Of a DNA stretch of 64,000 nucleotides, positions 51,756 through 60,614 are shown piece after piece. Each line of letters begins with the position of its first letter. The stretch's first letter is position 1. The position numbers and the translations under genes were made by a program. The notes beneath the pieces were generated by a model. It saw only the letters and a list, made by a program, of their open reading frames with translations, was not told the DNA's origin and did no database searches. The stretch is from Dietzia natronolimnaea (GTDB lineage Bacteria; Actinomycetota; Actinomycetes; Mycobacteriales; Mycobacteriaceae), in assembly GCF_039525805.1 (NCBI RefSeq), contig NZ_BAAAHZ010000015.1, one strand, 5' to 3'.

Positions 51756-52448
51756 ATGCGCGCACTGAGCTGGGGCCCCGTCGCCGTGGTGACGCTCGTC
51801 CACCTGATCGCGCTTCTGACCGGCGCCGACGCGGTGGCAGCGTGGTCGCAGGTGCTGCTCATGCCCGCGCTGGCGGTGGTGCTGCTCGTGTCACCGCCCG
51901 ATGACCGCGGACCCGCCTGGCCCTGGGCGCTGGCCGCGTTGGCCGCCAGCTGGGTCGGGGACTCGCTACCCAAGGTGATGCCGGAGGACGCGCGGTTCCT
52001 GGCGATGATCGGCGGGTTCGCCGTGGCCCAGGTGCTGTGGATCGTCGCCTTCACCCGCGTGGACCGGGGCCGGTCGCCGTTCGCGTGGACACTGCTGCTT
52101 GTGGTGGTGGCGGTCGCGCTGCTGGCGGTGACGGTTCCGGAGGCCGGGATGCTCGCCCCGGCCGTGGTGGTCTACGGGATGTTGCTTCTCGCCGTGGCGT
52201 GGCTCGCCTCGAGCCACGGTTGGGTCGGCGCGCTCGGCGGCGCCCTGTTCGTCTTGTCCGACGGCCTGATCGCGCTGGGCGCGTTCCGGCCCGATCTCGT
52301 CGACTGGGCGAACCGCGACCTCGTGGTGATGGCCACCTATGTGGGCGCCCAGGCGATGTTCGTGGCGGTCATCCTGCTCACGCGATCACCCGACCGCACG
52401 TTCGGCCGAGCACCCCGCCGGGAGACCCGCACCCGACTCACCAGGTGA
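51756..52448 (+). CDS. YhhN-family membrane protein (lysoplasmalogenase-like)
   Basis: 230 aa with about eight hydrophobic segments. Family marks are SWVGDSLPKV and the LFVLSDGLIALGAF region with its conserved Asp residues. Animal members (TMEM86) hydrolyse the vinyl-ether bond of lysoplasmalogens; bacterial members have also been reported as lysoplasmalogenases. The reaction here is inferred. It is interesting in a genome with an alkyl-DHAP-synthase-like gene. Confidence 0.8.
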   Translation: MRALSWGPVAVVTLVHLIALLTGADAVAAWSQVLLMPALAVVLLVSPPDDRGPAWPWALAALAASWVGDSLPKVMPEDARFLAMIGGFAVAQVLWIVAFTRVDRGRSPFAWTLLLVVVAVALLAVTVPEAGMLAPAVVVYGMLLLAVAWLASSHGWVGALGGALFVLSDGLIALGAFRPDLVDWANRDLVVMATYVGAQAMFVAVILLTRSPDRTFGRAPRRETRTRLTR

Positions 52449-53823
52449 GACGCTCCGGTCGGGCGTCGGCCAGGATCTCCTCGCGGTCCTCGGGCAGGAG
52501 GAACCCCTCGGCGATGAGCCGGTCCGTGGCCGCGCGATAGGCCGCCAGGTACTGCTCACGCCCCGACTGCCCTCCGCCGGTCTGCCCACCGCCCGGCCAC
52601 CGCTCCCGCAGCACCTGCTCGGGAAGCTCCACCGTCCGCCCGAGGAGCATGCACACGGGCTGCGCCTCGGGATGGGGCACGCCGGTGAGCTGCTCGACCG
52701 GGGCCTCCACGACGGGGGTCCGCACGCCACCCCGGCCATTGCCCATCTCGTCGGTGACGACCTCGTCGTCGTCGTCGATCTCCACCGGCGGCGCGGCCGG
52801 CGGGCGCGCACCACCGGCGACCCAGGACACCAGGTGCCTCAGGGCGGCGCGGAGGACGAACACCTGCTGACCGCTGTTGACCGGGCCGTGGCAGTCGACG
52901 AACTGCGCGAACTCACCCAGCTGATAGAGGTCCGCGTGCGCCTGGCCGGCGATCTCCCAGGTCACCACGGACTCCGAATCGGGTTGGCGGGCGGGCAGGG
53001 AGGCGATCCGGCCGATCAGGTCGCCTTCCGCCTGCACCACCATCATCGGCGCGCCCACGTCCTCGCGGAGCGTCGCCGGGCCGCGACCGAGGGCGGCGAC
53101 GATGTCGCTCCCGCGGCCGCGGTCGTCGAAGGGCAGGTACCCGGCTCCACGGCTGTGGAGGAGGAACGCGTCGAACACCCCGGCCCGCGGGTGGACGCCG
53201 TTGACGTAGGAGGTCAGCGCGAACGCCGACTGCGACTCGCCCACTGCGATGACCGACCGCGCGCGCAGACCCGCGAGCGGCCCTTCCCCGTCCGGCTCGC
53301 GCACGTAGCGCCCCACCTGCGTGACGATGTCGTAGGCGTACGCGTCGCCGGGGTGGTGCAGGTCCCCGTAGCGTTCGGGCCGTTGGGCTCGGAGTCCCTT
53401 GGTCTGGCCGCCGAGGCCCACCGCGGCGTCCCCGCCCTCGACCGCGATGAACTGGGCCGACACCCCGACCCAGGCGTGACCCGCCCGGAGGATCTCGTCG
53501 GCGAGGTAGGTGTAGTCCGGCGCGGCGTCCTGCCCGCCACTGACGTTGAGCCACTCCACCAGCACCACGCCGCTGAACGACCCAGGTTCCGGCCGCCGCA
53601 CCAGTACGCGGGTCGCGAACGGCGCGGAATCGGCCTCGGTGAGCTCGACGCGCCCGTCGCCCGGTGTCGCCACCGTGTCGTAGGAGACGGCCTCGCCGCT
53701 GCACGCCCACTCCGACTCGCCGAACCCGGCCGCCGCCAGGTCCGGGGCCGCGCGGCCGGACATCGGCGGGAAGGACCTGCCCTGCGTCAACTCTACGAAT
53801 GTGGCTCGCCGGGATCGGTGCAT
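52438..53823 (-). CDS. Alpha/beta-hydrolase-domain protein (Abhydrolase_10-like)
   Basis: 461 aa. The nucleophile elbow is AVGESQSAFAL; the rest of the pattern (VLVRRPEPGSFSGVVLVEWLNVSGG, AWVGVSAQFIAVEGG, GDLHHPGDAYAYDI) belongs to the large 'alpha/beta hydrolase domain-containing' family of mycolic-acid bacteria. The later His (EIAGQAHADLYQL) may complete the triad. CACAAT ends 6 nt before the ATG, another leaderless-type promoter. The substrate is unknown. It overlaps the YhhN gene end by 11 bp. Confidence 0.8.
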   Translation of the reverse strand: MHRSRRATFVELTQGRSFPPMSGRAAPDLAAAGFGESEWACSGEAVSYDTVATPGDGRVELTEADSAPFATRVLVRRPEPGSFSGVVLVEWLNVSGGQDAAPDYTYLADEILRAGHAWVGVSAQFIAVEGGDAAVGLGGQTKGLRAQRPERYGDLHHPGDAYAYDIVTQVGRYVREPDGEGPLAGLRARSVIAVGESQSAFALTSYVNGVHPRAGVFDAFLLHSRGAGYLPFDDRGRGSDIVAALGRGPATLREDVGAPMMVVQAEGDLIGRIASLPARQPDSESVVTWEIAGQAHADLYQLGEFAQFVDCHGPVNSGQQVFVLRAALRHLVSWVAGGARPPAAPPVEIDDDDEVVTDEMGNGRGGVRTPVVEAPVEQLTGVPHPEAQPVCMLLGRTVELPEQVLRERWPGGGQTGGGQSGREQYLAAYRAATDRLIAEGFLLPEDREEILADARPERLTW

Positions 53824-53882
53824 GGACCGATTGTGCCTGTTAGCGTCGCCCTGGCGACCCCCTTTCAGGCCAAGGAGACCCG

Positions 53883-54806
53883 GTGACCGACGGACCCGAT
53901 CTCTTCCCCGGCTTCCGCTCCCGCGTGATCGAGACGCCCGGCGCCCGGCTCAGGGTGCGCGTCGGCGGATCGGGACCGCTGATCGTGCTGCTGCACGGGT
54001 ACCCGCAGACCGGGGCGATGTGGCACCGGATCGCCGCCGGGCTGGCCACCCGGCACACCGTCGCCGTTCCCGACCTGCGCGGATACGGCGCCTCGGAGTG
54101 CCTCGACGACGACTTCTCCTTCCGCGCCATGGCCGCCGACGTCGCCGCACTGATCGGCGAGCTCGGGGGAGGTGGGTCCGGTCAGGCAGGCGACGGGGAA
54201 CGCGACGGGACCGACGACGACACCGCTGTCGTCATCGGACACGACCGGGGTGCCCGGACCGCGCATCGGCTGGTGCTCGATCGGCCCGGGTTGGTGCGGG
54301 GCGTGGCGCTGCTCGACATCCTGCCCACCACCGAGGTGTGGCGGCAGATGTCACCGGAGATGATCCGCGCCTACTACCACTGGGGCTTCCTGGCCCGGCC
54401 CGAGATCGCGGAGCCGATGATCGCCGACGACCCGGTGCGATTCCTCCATTCGGCCCTCGCCGGCCTCTACTCCCCGCTGGAGGCGTTCCATCCGGTGGCC
54501 CTGGCCGAGTACGAGCAGGCCATCGCTCGACCCGGCGTCATCCACGCGATCTGCGGCGACTACCAGGCGGCTGCCACCGTGGACCTCGCCCACGACGAGG
54601 CGGATCTGCACCGCCGGCCGGACCTGCCCGCGCTCGTGCTGTGGGGCGCCCGGGGGAAGGTGGGCGCGGAGGTGGATCCGCTGGAGGTCTGGCGCGGCCG
54701 GCTGCCCCGGGCCGAGGGCCGGGCGATCGACGCCGGGCACTACCTCGTGGAGGAGGCCCCCGAGGAGTCATGGGCGGCGATCGCCGGGTTCCTCGAGCGC
54801 ATCTGA
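53883..54806 (+). CDS. Alpha/beta hydrolase, epoxide hydrolase/haloacetate dehalogenase type
   Basis: 307 aa. Oxyanion segment LLHGYPQTGAMWH, then VVIGHDRGARTAHRL with the Asp nucleophile typical of epoxide hydrolases and haloacetate dehalogenases, and the His in IDAGHYLVEEAPEE. A Gly/Asp-rich insert precedes the nucleophile strand. GTG 53883 is preceded by AAGGAGA. It shares a divergent promoter region of about 60 bp with the previous gene. Confidence 0.85.
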   Translation: MTDGPDLFPGFRSRVIETPGARLRVRVGGSGPLIVLLHGYPQTGAMWHRIAAGLATRHTVAVPDLRGYGASECLDDDFSFRAMAADVAALIGELGGGGSGQAGDGERDGTDDDTAVVIGHDRGARTAHRLVLDRPGLVRGVALLDILPTTEVWRQMSPEMIRAYYHWGFLARPEIAEPMIADDPVRFLHSALAGLYSPLEAFHPVALAEYEQAIARPGVIHAICGDYQAAATVDLAHDEADLHRRPDLPALVLWGARGKVGAEVDPLEVWRGRLPRAEGRAIDAGHYLVEEAPEESWAAIAGFLERI

Positions 54807-54817
54807 CCGCCGGGGGG

Positions 54818-54887
54818 NNNNNNNNNNNNNNNNNNNNNNNNNNNNNNNNNNNNNNNNNNNNNNNNNNNNNNNNNNNNNNNNNNNNNN
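54818..54887. other. Assembly gap (70 N)
   Basis: Unknown bases. The true length is not known. The gap falls between the end of the hydrolase gene and the Thr-rich end of the gene on the other strand. Confidence 0.99.
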
Positions 54888-55620
54888 CGGCGCCGGGGGC
54901 CGCGACCGTCGCCGTGCCCGCCGTCGCTGACCCCGCGGTGGCCGTCGAGGTGTCGGAGGGCGCCGCCGTCGGCGTCTGCGAGGTCGCGGGCGTCGAGGTC
55001 GGCACCGACGTCTGCGCCCGGGTCGTCGTCGGGGCCACCGTGGTCCGGATCGTCGTCGGCGGGGCCGCGCCCCGGGTCGTCATCGCGCGCGGCGTGGGGA
55101 CGACGGCGGAGGTCATCGACGTGCGGCAGGTGACGAGGTGCCTGCGGGCCATCCACGCCGGGGCGCCCATCGCGATGGCCTCGTCCGGGCAGGTCATGGC
55201 GTAGATCGAGACCCCATCGGCCTGCCGCCACCGGCCGTTCCGGAACACCACCCAGAACGGGTCTCCCGAGATGTCGCCGGCCATGACCGCCCAGCCGGCG
55301 TCGCAGTCGATGATCCGCGCTCCGCTGTCCGGGTACCCCAGGTCGGTGTTGATCACCCCGGCGTCACACACCGCCACGGGTATTGGGACGACCGCGGTGG
55401 GCGTGGCGGGAGCGGTGGTGGTGGCGCGAGAGGCCCGGGTCGAGGTCGCGGTGGTGCTGGGGCCGGCCGGGGCGGTCACCTCGGGAGACGTCTCGTCGCG
55501 CGATCGCATCAGCGCGACGGTGGTGACGGTCGCGACGAGGACCCCGACCACCACGACCACCGCGAGGGCCGCGTAGACCGGCGACCGACCGCCTCCCCGC
55601 ACTCCGTCGGTCCCGGTCAC
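54888..55620 (-). CDS. Membrane-anchored protein with Thr/Ser/Pro-rich C-terminus, cut by the gap
   Basis: About 244 residues are visible and the C-terminus is lost in the assembly gap. One hydrophobic segment near residues 14-37 anchors it; then Thr-rich sequence, a compact domain with three Cys (AVCDAG, IIDCDAG and MTCPDE, with a further Cys in LVTC), and another long Thr/Ala/Pro-rich stretch. The low-complexity tail fits a cell-wall-spanning linker. The GTG at 55620 follows the stop of the LppP-like gene by 21 bp on the same strand. I do not recognise the family. Confidence 0.65.
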
Positions 55621-55641
55621 GTCGCCACCCCGTCGCCCTGG

Positions 55642-56187
55642 CTAGAGGGTCATCCCGGGCGGTAGCGGACCGATCGGGGTCGCGTCCCCCGCGCCGGCGA
55701 ACGGGTTCCACACGTAGATGGTGGAGGCGTAGACGGCCTCCGCATTCGGTTGGCCCGCCACCGGCTCCTGTTGCACGCGCAGCTCCACGTGGAAGTCGCT
55801 GTGCTGCCCGAGCAGGACACGCGGCGTGGTGCCGGGCTGCGTCGCGACCTGCTCGCCCCGGTGGAACAGCACGACACGGGTGGGCGACGAGACCGTCCCG
55901 CCCGCGGTCTCCAGGAACAGGTAGCCGAGTTCACCGCACAGGTTCCCGCTCTGCCCCACCGTCCACCCGACCCCGGGGAACGGCCCGGGGGTCTGCGCGG
56001 CGATCCGCTGCACGTCCACCGAACACCCGGCGGGCGGAGGCATGAGGGAGTCGGTGTTGACCGCGGATGCAGCGGGCGCCCAGGACGCGAGCAGGCCGGC
56101 GGTCAGGGTTGTGGCGGTCAGGGCCCTGATGTTCGGTGTTCTGATGTTCGGTGTTCTGACGTTCGGTGTTCTGACGGTTCCGGGCAT
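55642..56187 (-). CDS. LppP/LprE-like secreted protein
   Basis: 181 aa. The N-terminus repeats RTPNI/RTPNV, then a hydrophobic segment ends at AAASA, a Sec cleavage site; there is no lipobox Cys. The mature part (CSVDVQRIAAQTPG ... GELGYLFLETAGGTVSSPTRVVLFHRGEQV) matches the LppP/LprE family of mycobacteria. GGAGAGG precedes ATG 56187. Function unknown; a cell-envelope location is expected. Probably cotranscribed with the gene at 54888. Confidence 0.72.
   Translation of the reverse strand: MPGTVRTPNVRTPNIRTPNIRALTATTLTAGLLASWAPAASAVNTDSLMPPPAGCSVDVQRIAAQTPGPFPGVGWTVGQSGNLCGELGYLFLETAGGTVSSPTRVVLFHRGEQVATQPGTTPRVLLGQHSDFHVELRVQQEPVAGQPNAEAVYASTIYVWNPFAGAGDATPIGPLPPGMTL
56126..56170 (-). repeat. 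15-bp tandem repeat, 3 units, in the LppP-like signal region
   Basis: CTGATGTTCGGTGTT twice and CTGACGTTCGGTGTT once (56126-56140, 56141-56155, 56156-56170). It encodes the RTPNI-type pentapeptides before the signal peptide's hydrophobic core. Confidence 0.95.
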
Positions 56188-56336
56188 CGAGATCGCCTCT
56201 CCGATCGAGTACACCCCATGGTGACACGGGTCACACCGGAGAACCACCGTGAGTGGTGACCGGGCGCCCCCGACCCCTCGGTACGGTGGGACCACCCGGC
56301 GGCGCACCCCTCACGCCGCCCGATGAGGAGAGTGCC

Positions 56337-57161
56337 GTGACCGGTCGATACGCCCCTGGACACACTCTGGATCAGGCCGTCGCTCTCGAACGCGGCGGCG
56401 AGAACCTGGTCCGGGGCCGCACGGTCGACGCGTGGGCCAACATGGTCGGGCCGTTCGGCGGGACGACCGCGGCGACGATGCTGCAGGCGATCCTGCAGCA
56501 CCCGGAGCTACACGGTGACCCGCTGGCTCTGACGTTGAACTACGCGGGCCCGGTGGCCGAGGGCGCGTTCGAGATCGAGGTGCTGCCGACCCGCACCAAC
56601 CGCTCCAACCAGCACTGGTGGCTCGAGATGCGCCAGGGCGATCAGGTGGTCACCACCGCCACGGCGATCACCGCGCTGCGGCGCGAGACGTGGTCGGAGA
56701 CCGAGGTCGGCCCGCCCGGGGTCCCCGCACCCGAGGACCTGACCCCGGCCGCGGCGGACCGAGGGGTCAAGTGGGTGGACAACTACGACATGCGGTTCGT
56801 GACGGGGGCGTGGCAGTCGGTCGAGGACGGACAGACGAGCCCGGATTCGACGACGACGATGTGGATCCGCGACACCCCGCCCCGCCCCCTCGACCACGTC
56901 GCGCTCACCGCGATGTGCGATTCGTTCTTCCCCAGGTCGTTCCTCCGGCTCGGCCGGCCGATCCCCGCGGGAACGGTCACGCTGACGATCCACTACCTGG
57001 CCACCACGGACGAGATCGCGGCCCAGGGCACGGACTTCATCCTGGGCAGCGTCCACGCCCACCGGTTCCACGGCAACTACCACGATGAATCGGCGAGACT
57101 GTGGGGCCGCGACGGCACCCTGCTCGCCACCAGCCACCAACTCATGTACTTCAAGTCCTGA
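56337..57161 (+). CDS. Acyl-CoA thioesterase, double hot-dog type (copy 2)
   Basis: 274 aa. It has the double hot-dog thioesterase layout of the 25710 protein: FGGTTAATMLQAIL near the start, LTLNYAGPVAEGAFEIEVLP, and the second half HVALTAMCDSFFPRS and TLTIHYLATTDEIAAQG. GTG 56337 is preceded by GAGGAG. It directly precedes an acyl-CoA dehydrogenase gene (29 bp), so acyl-CoA release is the likely job. Confidence 0.75.
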   Translation: MTGRYAPGHTLDQAVALERGGENLVRGRTVDAWANMVGPFGGTTAATMLQAILQHPELHGDPLALTLNYAGPVAEGAFEIEVLPTRTNRSNQHWWLEMRQGDQVVTTATAITALRRETWSETEVGPPGVPAPEDLTPAAADRGVKWVDNYDMRFVTGAWQSVEDGQTSPDSTTTMWIRDTPPRPLDHVALTAMCDSFFPRSFLRLGRPIPAGTVTLTIHYLATTDEIAAQGTDFILGSVHAHRFHGNYHDESARLWGRDGTLLATSHQLMYFKS

Positions 57162-57190
57162 GTACCGCGGGCCGGAGGAGCACCCACCAC

Positions 57191-58825
57191 ATGTCGACCA
57201 CTCGGAACCACACCACCCACGAGGTCCTCAACCAGGCGCCGCCGCGCGTGGACGTGGACGAGTACGCGCTCAATCCCGCACTCCGGGAGGCCGTGGGAGT
57301 CTTCGCGCCCGGCGCGGTCACCGACCGATTCCACGAGATCGGCCGACACGTGGGCACCGGGCAGTACCAGCACGACGCGGAGCTGGCCAACACCCTGCCG
57401 CCGGTGCACCGCGCCCACGACCGGTGGGGCAACCGGGTGGACGAGATCGAGTTCCACCCCTCCTATCACCGGATCATGGAGTACTCGGTGTCCCGCGGGG
57501 TGCACACCTCCGCCTGGGCGGACCCGGGGCCCGGCGCCAACGTCGAGCGGGCCACCGGCTTCATGCTGGTGTCCCAGATCGAGGCCGGGCACGGGTGCCC
57601 GCTGTCCATGACGCACGCCGTGGTGCCGTCCCTGCGCTTGAGTCCGGACCTGGCCGCGGAATGGGAGCCGGCGCTGATGTCCAGGGTCTACGACCCCGAG
57701 CTGCGCGACCCCGCCACCAAGTCGGGTGTGCTCTTCGGGATGGCCATGACCGAGAAGCAGGGCGGGTCGGACGTCCGGGCCAACACCACCACGGCCACCC
57801 CGGTCGGGGACGGCCTGCACGTGCTGCGCGGCCACAAGTGGTTCTGCTCGGCCCCACAGTCGGACGCCTTCCTGGTGCTGGCGCAGGCACCGGAGGGACT
57901 GAGCTGCTTCCTCGTCCCCCGCGTCCTCCCGGGCGGCGAGCGCAACCCCTTCCTGGTCCAACGCCTCAAGGACAAGCTGGGCAACAAGTCCAACGCCTCG
58001 TCCGAGGTGGAGTTCGACGGCACCCTGGGCTGGATGGTCGGCGATCCCGGCCGTGGGGTGCGCACGATCATCGAGATGGTCGGGCGCACCCGCCTGGACT
58101 GCGTCCTGGGCGCCACGGCCGGAATGCGCCAGGGCGTGGCCGAGGCCGCGTGGCACGCCCGACACCGGGCGGCGTTCGGGGCGACCCTGGTGGACCAGCC
58201 GGCCATGGCCGCCGTTCTGGCGGACCTCCAACTCGAGGCGGAGGCCGCCACCTGGACGGCGACCCGCCTGGCAGCGGCCTATGACGACGACGAGTCCGCC
58301 GCGTACCGGAGGCTGGCCACCGCGGTCGCCAAGTACTGGACGTGCAAGCGCGGACCCAACCACGCCTACGAGTCGCTGGAATGCCTGGGCGGCAACGGCT
58401 ACACCGAGGCGTTCCCGCTGGCCCGCCGCTACCGCGAGCAGCCGGTGCTGGCGGTGTGGGAGGGCTCGGGCAACGTCATCGCGCTCGACGTCCTGCGCGC
58501 GATGGCCCGTGAGCCGGAGTCGGTGGCCGCCTTCGATGCCGAGCTCACCGCCCAGACCGGGCACCACGTGCTGTTCGACCGGCACGTCGAGCGCGTCCGC
58601 GGGCTCATCGGGCGCGCGGTGTCCGATCCGGCCGCGGCGCCCGCGATCGCACGACGACTCGTCGAGGCCATGGCACTCGCCCAGCAGGGCGCGGTCCTGC
58701 TCGCGCACGCCCCGGCGGCGGTCGCCGAGGCGTTCTGCCTGGCCAGGCTCGGCGACGAGCGCTCGGCCGAGTACGGTGCACTTCCCGACGGCGTGGACGT
58801 GGCCGCGCTCGTCGCCCGAGCCTGA
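57191..58825 (+). CDS. Acyl-CoA dehydrogenase, AidB-like
   Basis: 544 aa, longer than ordinary acyl-CoA dehydrogenases (about 380-400) and matching the AidB group. Segments: GFMLVSQIEAGHGCPLSMTHAVVPSL, GMAMTEKQGGSDVRANTT (typical of AidB), LRGHKWFCSAPQSDAFLVLAQ, and KRGPNHAYESLECLGGNGYTEAFPLARRYRE. It binds FAD. E. coli AidB is a DNA-alkylation-response flavoprotein; in actinobacteria many such proteins probably act on acyl-CoA. GGAGGAG lies before ATG 57191. Confidence 0.88.
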   Translation: MSTTRNHTTHEVLNQAPPRVDVDEYALNPALREAVGVFAPGAVTDRFHEIGRHVGTGQYQHDAELANTLPPVHRAHDRWGNRVDEIEFHPSYHRIMEYSVSRGVHTSAWADPGPGANVERATGFMLVSQIEAGHGCPLSMTHAVVPSLRLSPDLAAEWEPALMSRVYDPELRDPATKSGVLFGMAMTEKQGGSDVRANTTTATPVGDGLHVLRGHKWFCSAPQSDAFLVLAQAPEGLSCFLVPRVLPGGERNPFLVQRLKDKLGNKSNASSEVEFDGTLGWMVGDPGRGVRTIIEMVGRTRLDCVLGATAGMRQGVAEAAWHARHRAAFGATLVDQPAMAAVLADLQLEAEAATWTATRLAAAYDDDESAAYRRLATAVAKYWTCKRGPNHAYESLECLGGNGYTEAFPLARRYREQPVLAVWEGSGNVIALDVLRAMAREPESVAAFDAELTAQTGHHVLFDRHVERVRGLIGRAVSDPAAAPAIARRLVEAMALAQQGAVLLAHAPAAVAEAFCLARLGDERSAEYGALPDGVDVAALVARA

Positions 58826-58834
58826 TCACGGCAT

Positions 58835-58918
58835 CTGCCACCACCCCGCTGTCACCACGGCGCTGTCACCACCGCGCTGCCACCACCCCGCTGTCACCAC
58901 CGCGCTATCGCCACCGCG
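58835..58918 (+). repeat. 14-bp tandem repeat, 6 units
   Basis: Six units based on CTGTCACCACCGCG fill the space after the acyl-CoA dehydrogenase gene (58835, 58849, 58863, 58877, 58891 and 58905). The order of variants suggests that a two-unit block was itself duplicated. Non-coding. Confidence 0.95.
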
Positions 58919-59008
58919 GGGAGAAACGACACCGCCAGTTTCGCTATTCGGCTGACAGTCGCGTGAGGGAGGTCACAGACTGGAGGGACCCCGACAAAGA
59001 GGTGCAGT

Positions 59009-60379
59009 ATGTCAATCGATGGCGATCCGCGCGATCCGGTCTACCGGCCGGGCCCGGCCCCCCTCCGCTCCCACCTGCCGATCCTGGGCGGGACCCTCGA
59101 GTACGTCGAGAATCCGCTGGCCACGATGGCCCGCCGGTACCGCGACCACGGGCCGGTCTCCGAACTGAGCTTCCTCGGCGCCACCTGGACCGCGCTGATC
59201 GGCCCCGACGCGTGCCAGATCGCCCTGCAGAACGCCGACAAGGCGTTCGCCAACGGCCCCGGCTGGGGATACCTCGTCGGCCCGTTCTTCGACCGCGGGC
59301 TGATGCTGCTGGACTTCGCCGAGCACCACCACTACCGGCACCTCATGCAGGAGGCGTTCACCCGCCCCCGGCTCGAGGGATACGCCCGTACCCTGGCCCC
59401 GCTGGTCGAGCGCGGGATCTCGAGCTGGACCCCTGATCGGGCGTTCGAGGTCTACCCCGCCCTCAAGTCGCACACGCTCGATCTGGCCACCGAGGTGTTC
59501 ATGGGCGGCGCCGAGTACGCCGAACCCGGGGAGATCGAGCGGGTCAACACCGCGTTCGTGGACTGCGTGCAGGCCGCCAACGGTTACATCCGCTCGACCG
59601 CTCCCCTGCCGTTCACCAAGTGGGGTCGCGCGACCCGCGGCCGGCGCCTGCTGGAGGAGTTCCTCCGGCGCCACCTGCCCGCCCGCCGTGCCAACCCCGG
59701 TGAGGACCTGTTCTCTGCCCTGTGTCAGGTGGCCGACGCCTCCGGCGGGATCGACGACGACGACATCATCAACCAGATGATCTTCCTGCTGATGGCCGCA
59801 CACGACACCACGACCAGCACCGTGACCTCGATGGTCTACGAACTCGGGCGCGATCGGGAGTGGCAGGAGCGCTGCCGGCGGCAGTGTCTGGAACTGGGCC
59901 CCTCGCCGACCCTCGCCGAGCTGGAGGGTCTCACCGACCTGGACCTGGTGATGAAGGAGACGCTGCGGCTGCACCCGCCGGTGCCGGTGCTGGCGCGCCG
60001 GGCGGTCAAGGACACCGAGGTGCTCGGGGTGGCGATCCCCAAGGGACGGCTCGTCTCGGTGATGCCGCTCCTGTCGCACCACATGCCCGAGTACTGGACC
60101 GACCCGGAGATCTTCGACCCCGAGCGGTTCACCGAGGGCAGGCGCGAGGACAAGTCCCACCGCTACGCCTGGGAGCCCTTCGGCGGCGGGGTACACAAGT
60201 GCCTCGGCATGATCTTCGCCAACCTGGAGTCCAAGCTCGTCCTCAGCGCGCTGCTCCGGCACTTCGAGTGGTCGGTGCCTCTGGACTATGTCCCGCCCAT
60301 GAAGAACGACTCGCTGCCGTTCCCCGGTGACGGGCTCCCGGTGTCCCTGCGGCCGCTCACGCCGGCCCGCACCGGCTGA
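59009..60379 (+). CDS. Cytochrome P450
   Basis: 456 aa. Key P450 motifs: the I-helix AAHDTTTS, the K-helix KETLRLHPP (E-x-x-R), the PERF-like FDPERFTEG, and the heme-thiolate loop FGGGVHKCLG with the Cys ligand. No membrane anchor, so it is a soluble bacterial type that needs separate ferredoxin and reductase; none is nearby. RBS is AGAGGTG before ATG 59009. The substrate is unknown, though a steroid or fatty acid is plausible given the neighbouring lipid genes. Confidence 0.92.
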   Translation: MSIDGDPRDPVYRPGPAPLRSHLPILGGTLEYVENPLATMARRYRDHGPVSELSFLGATWTALIGPDACQIALQNADKAFANGPGWGYLVGPFFDRGLMLLDFAEHHHYRHLMQEAFTRPRLEGYARTLAPLVERGISSWTPDRAFEVYPALKSHTLDLATEVFMGGAEYAEPGEIERVNTAFVDCVQAANGYIRSTAPLPFTKWGRATRGRRLLEEFLRRHLPARRANPGEDLFSALCQVADASGGIDDDDIINQMIFLLMAAHDTTTSTVTSMVYELGRDREWQERCRRQCLELGPSPTLAELEGLTDLDLVMKETLRLHPPVPVLARRAVKDTEVLGVAIPKGRLVSVMPLLSHHMPEYWTDPEIFDPERFTEGRREDKSHRYAWEPFGGGVHKCLGMIFANLESKLVLSALLRHFEWSVPLDYVPPMKNDSLPFPGDGLPVSLRPLTPARTG

Positions 60380-60472
60380 GCCGACCCGGCGACTCGCCCG
60401 CCCGCGCGACCCGCCCGACCCGCGCGCGCAACCCGCCCAATCGCCGCCGCGACCCGTCCAGCCGCCGCCGCT

Positions 60473-60578
60473 CCAACGAGAAGAGCGTTCCGCGCACCTG
60501 CCTCTCGGTGGTCTCTAGGAGCTAGCGCAACANNNNNNNNNNNNNNNNNNNNNNNNCGCGGAACGCTCTTCTCGTTGG
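60473..60578. repeat. Long palindromic hairpin element (copy 2), interrupted by an assembly gap
   Basis: Arms 60473-60494 and 60557-60578 are perfect inverted copies (22 bp) with the core AGAGCGTTCCG. The loop holds 38 known bases and 24 N (60533-60556). It lies between the convergent P450 and ligase genes. The core and its place at gene ends match copy 1 at 49667. Confidence 0.85.
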
Positions 60579-60614
60579 GGCGGGACCGGACCGGTGGGGC
60601 GGCCCGACCGGGGG

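Noticed and set aside
58835..58918. CRISPR array at the 14-bp repeats
   Set aside because: Units are adjacent without spacers and too short.
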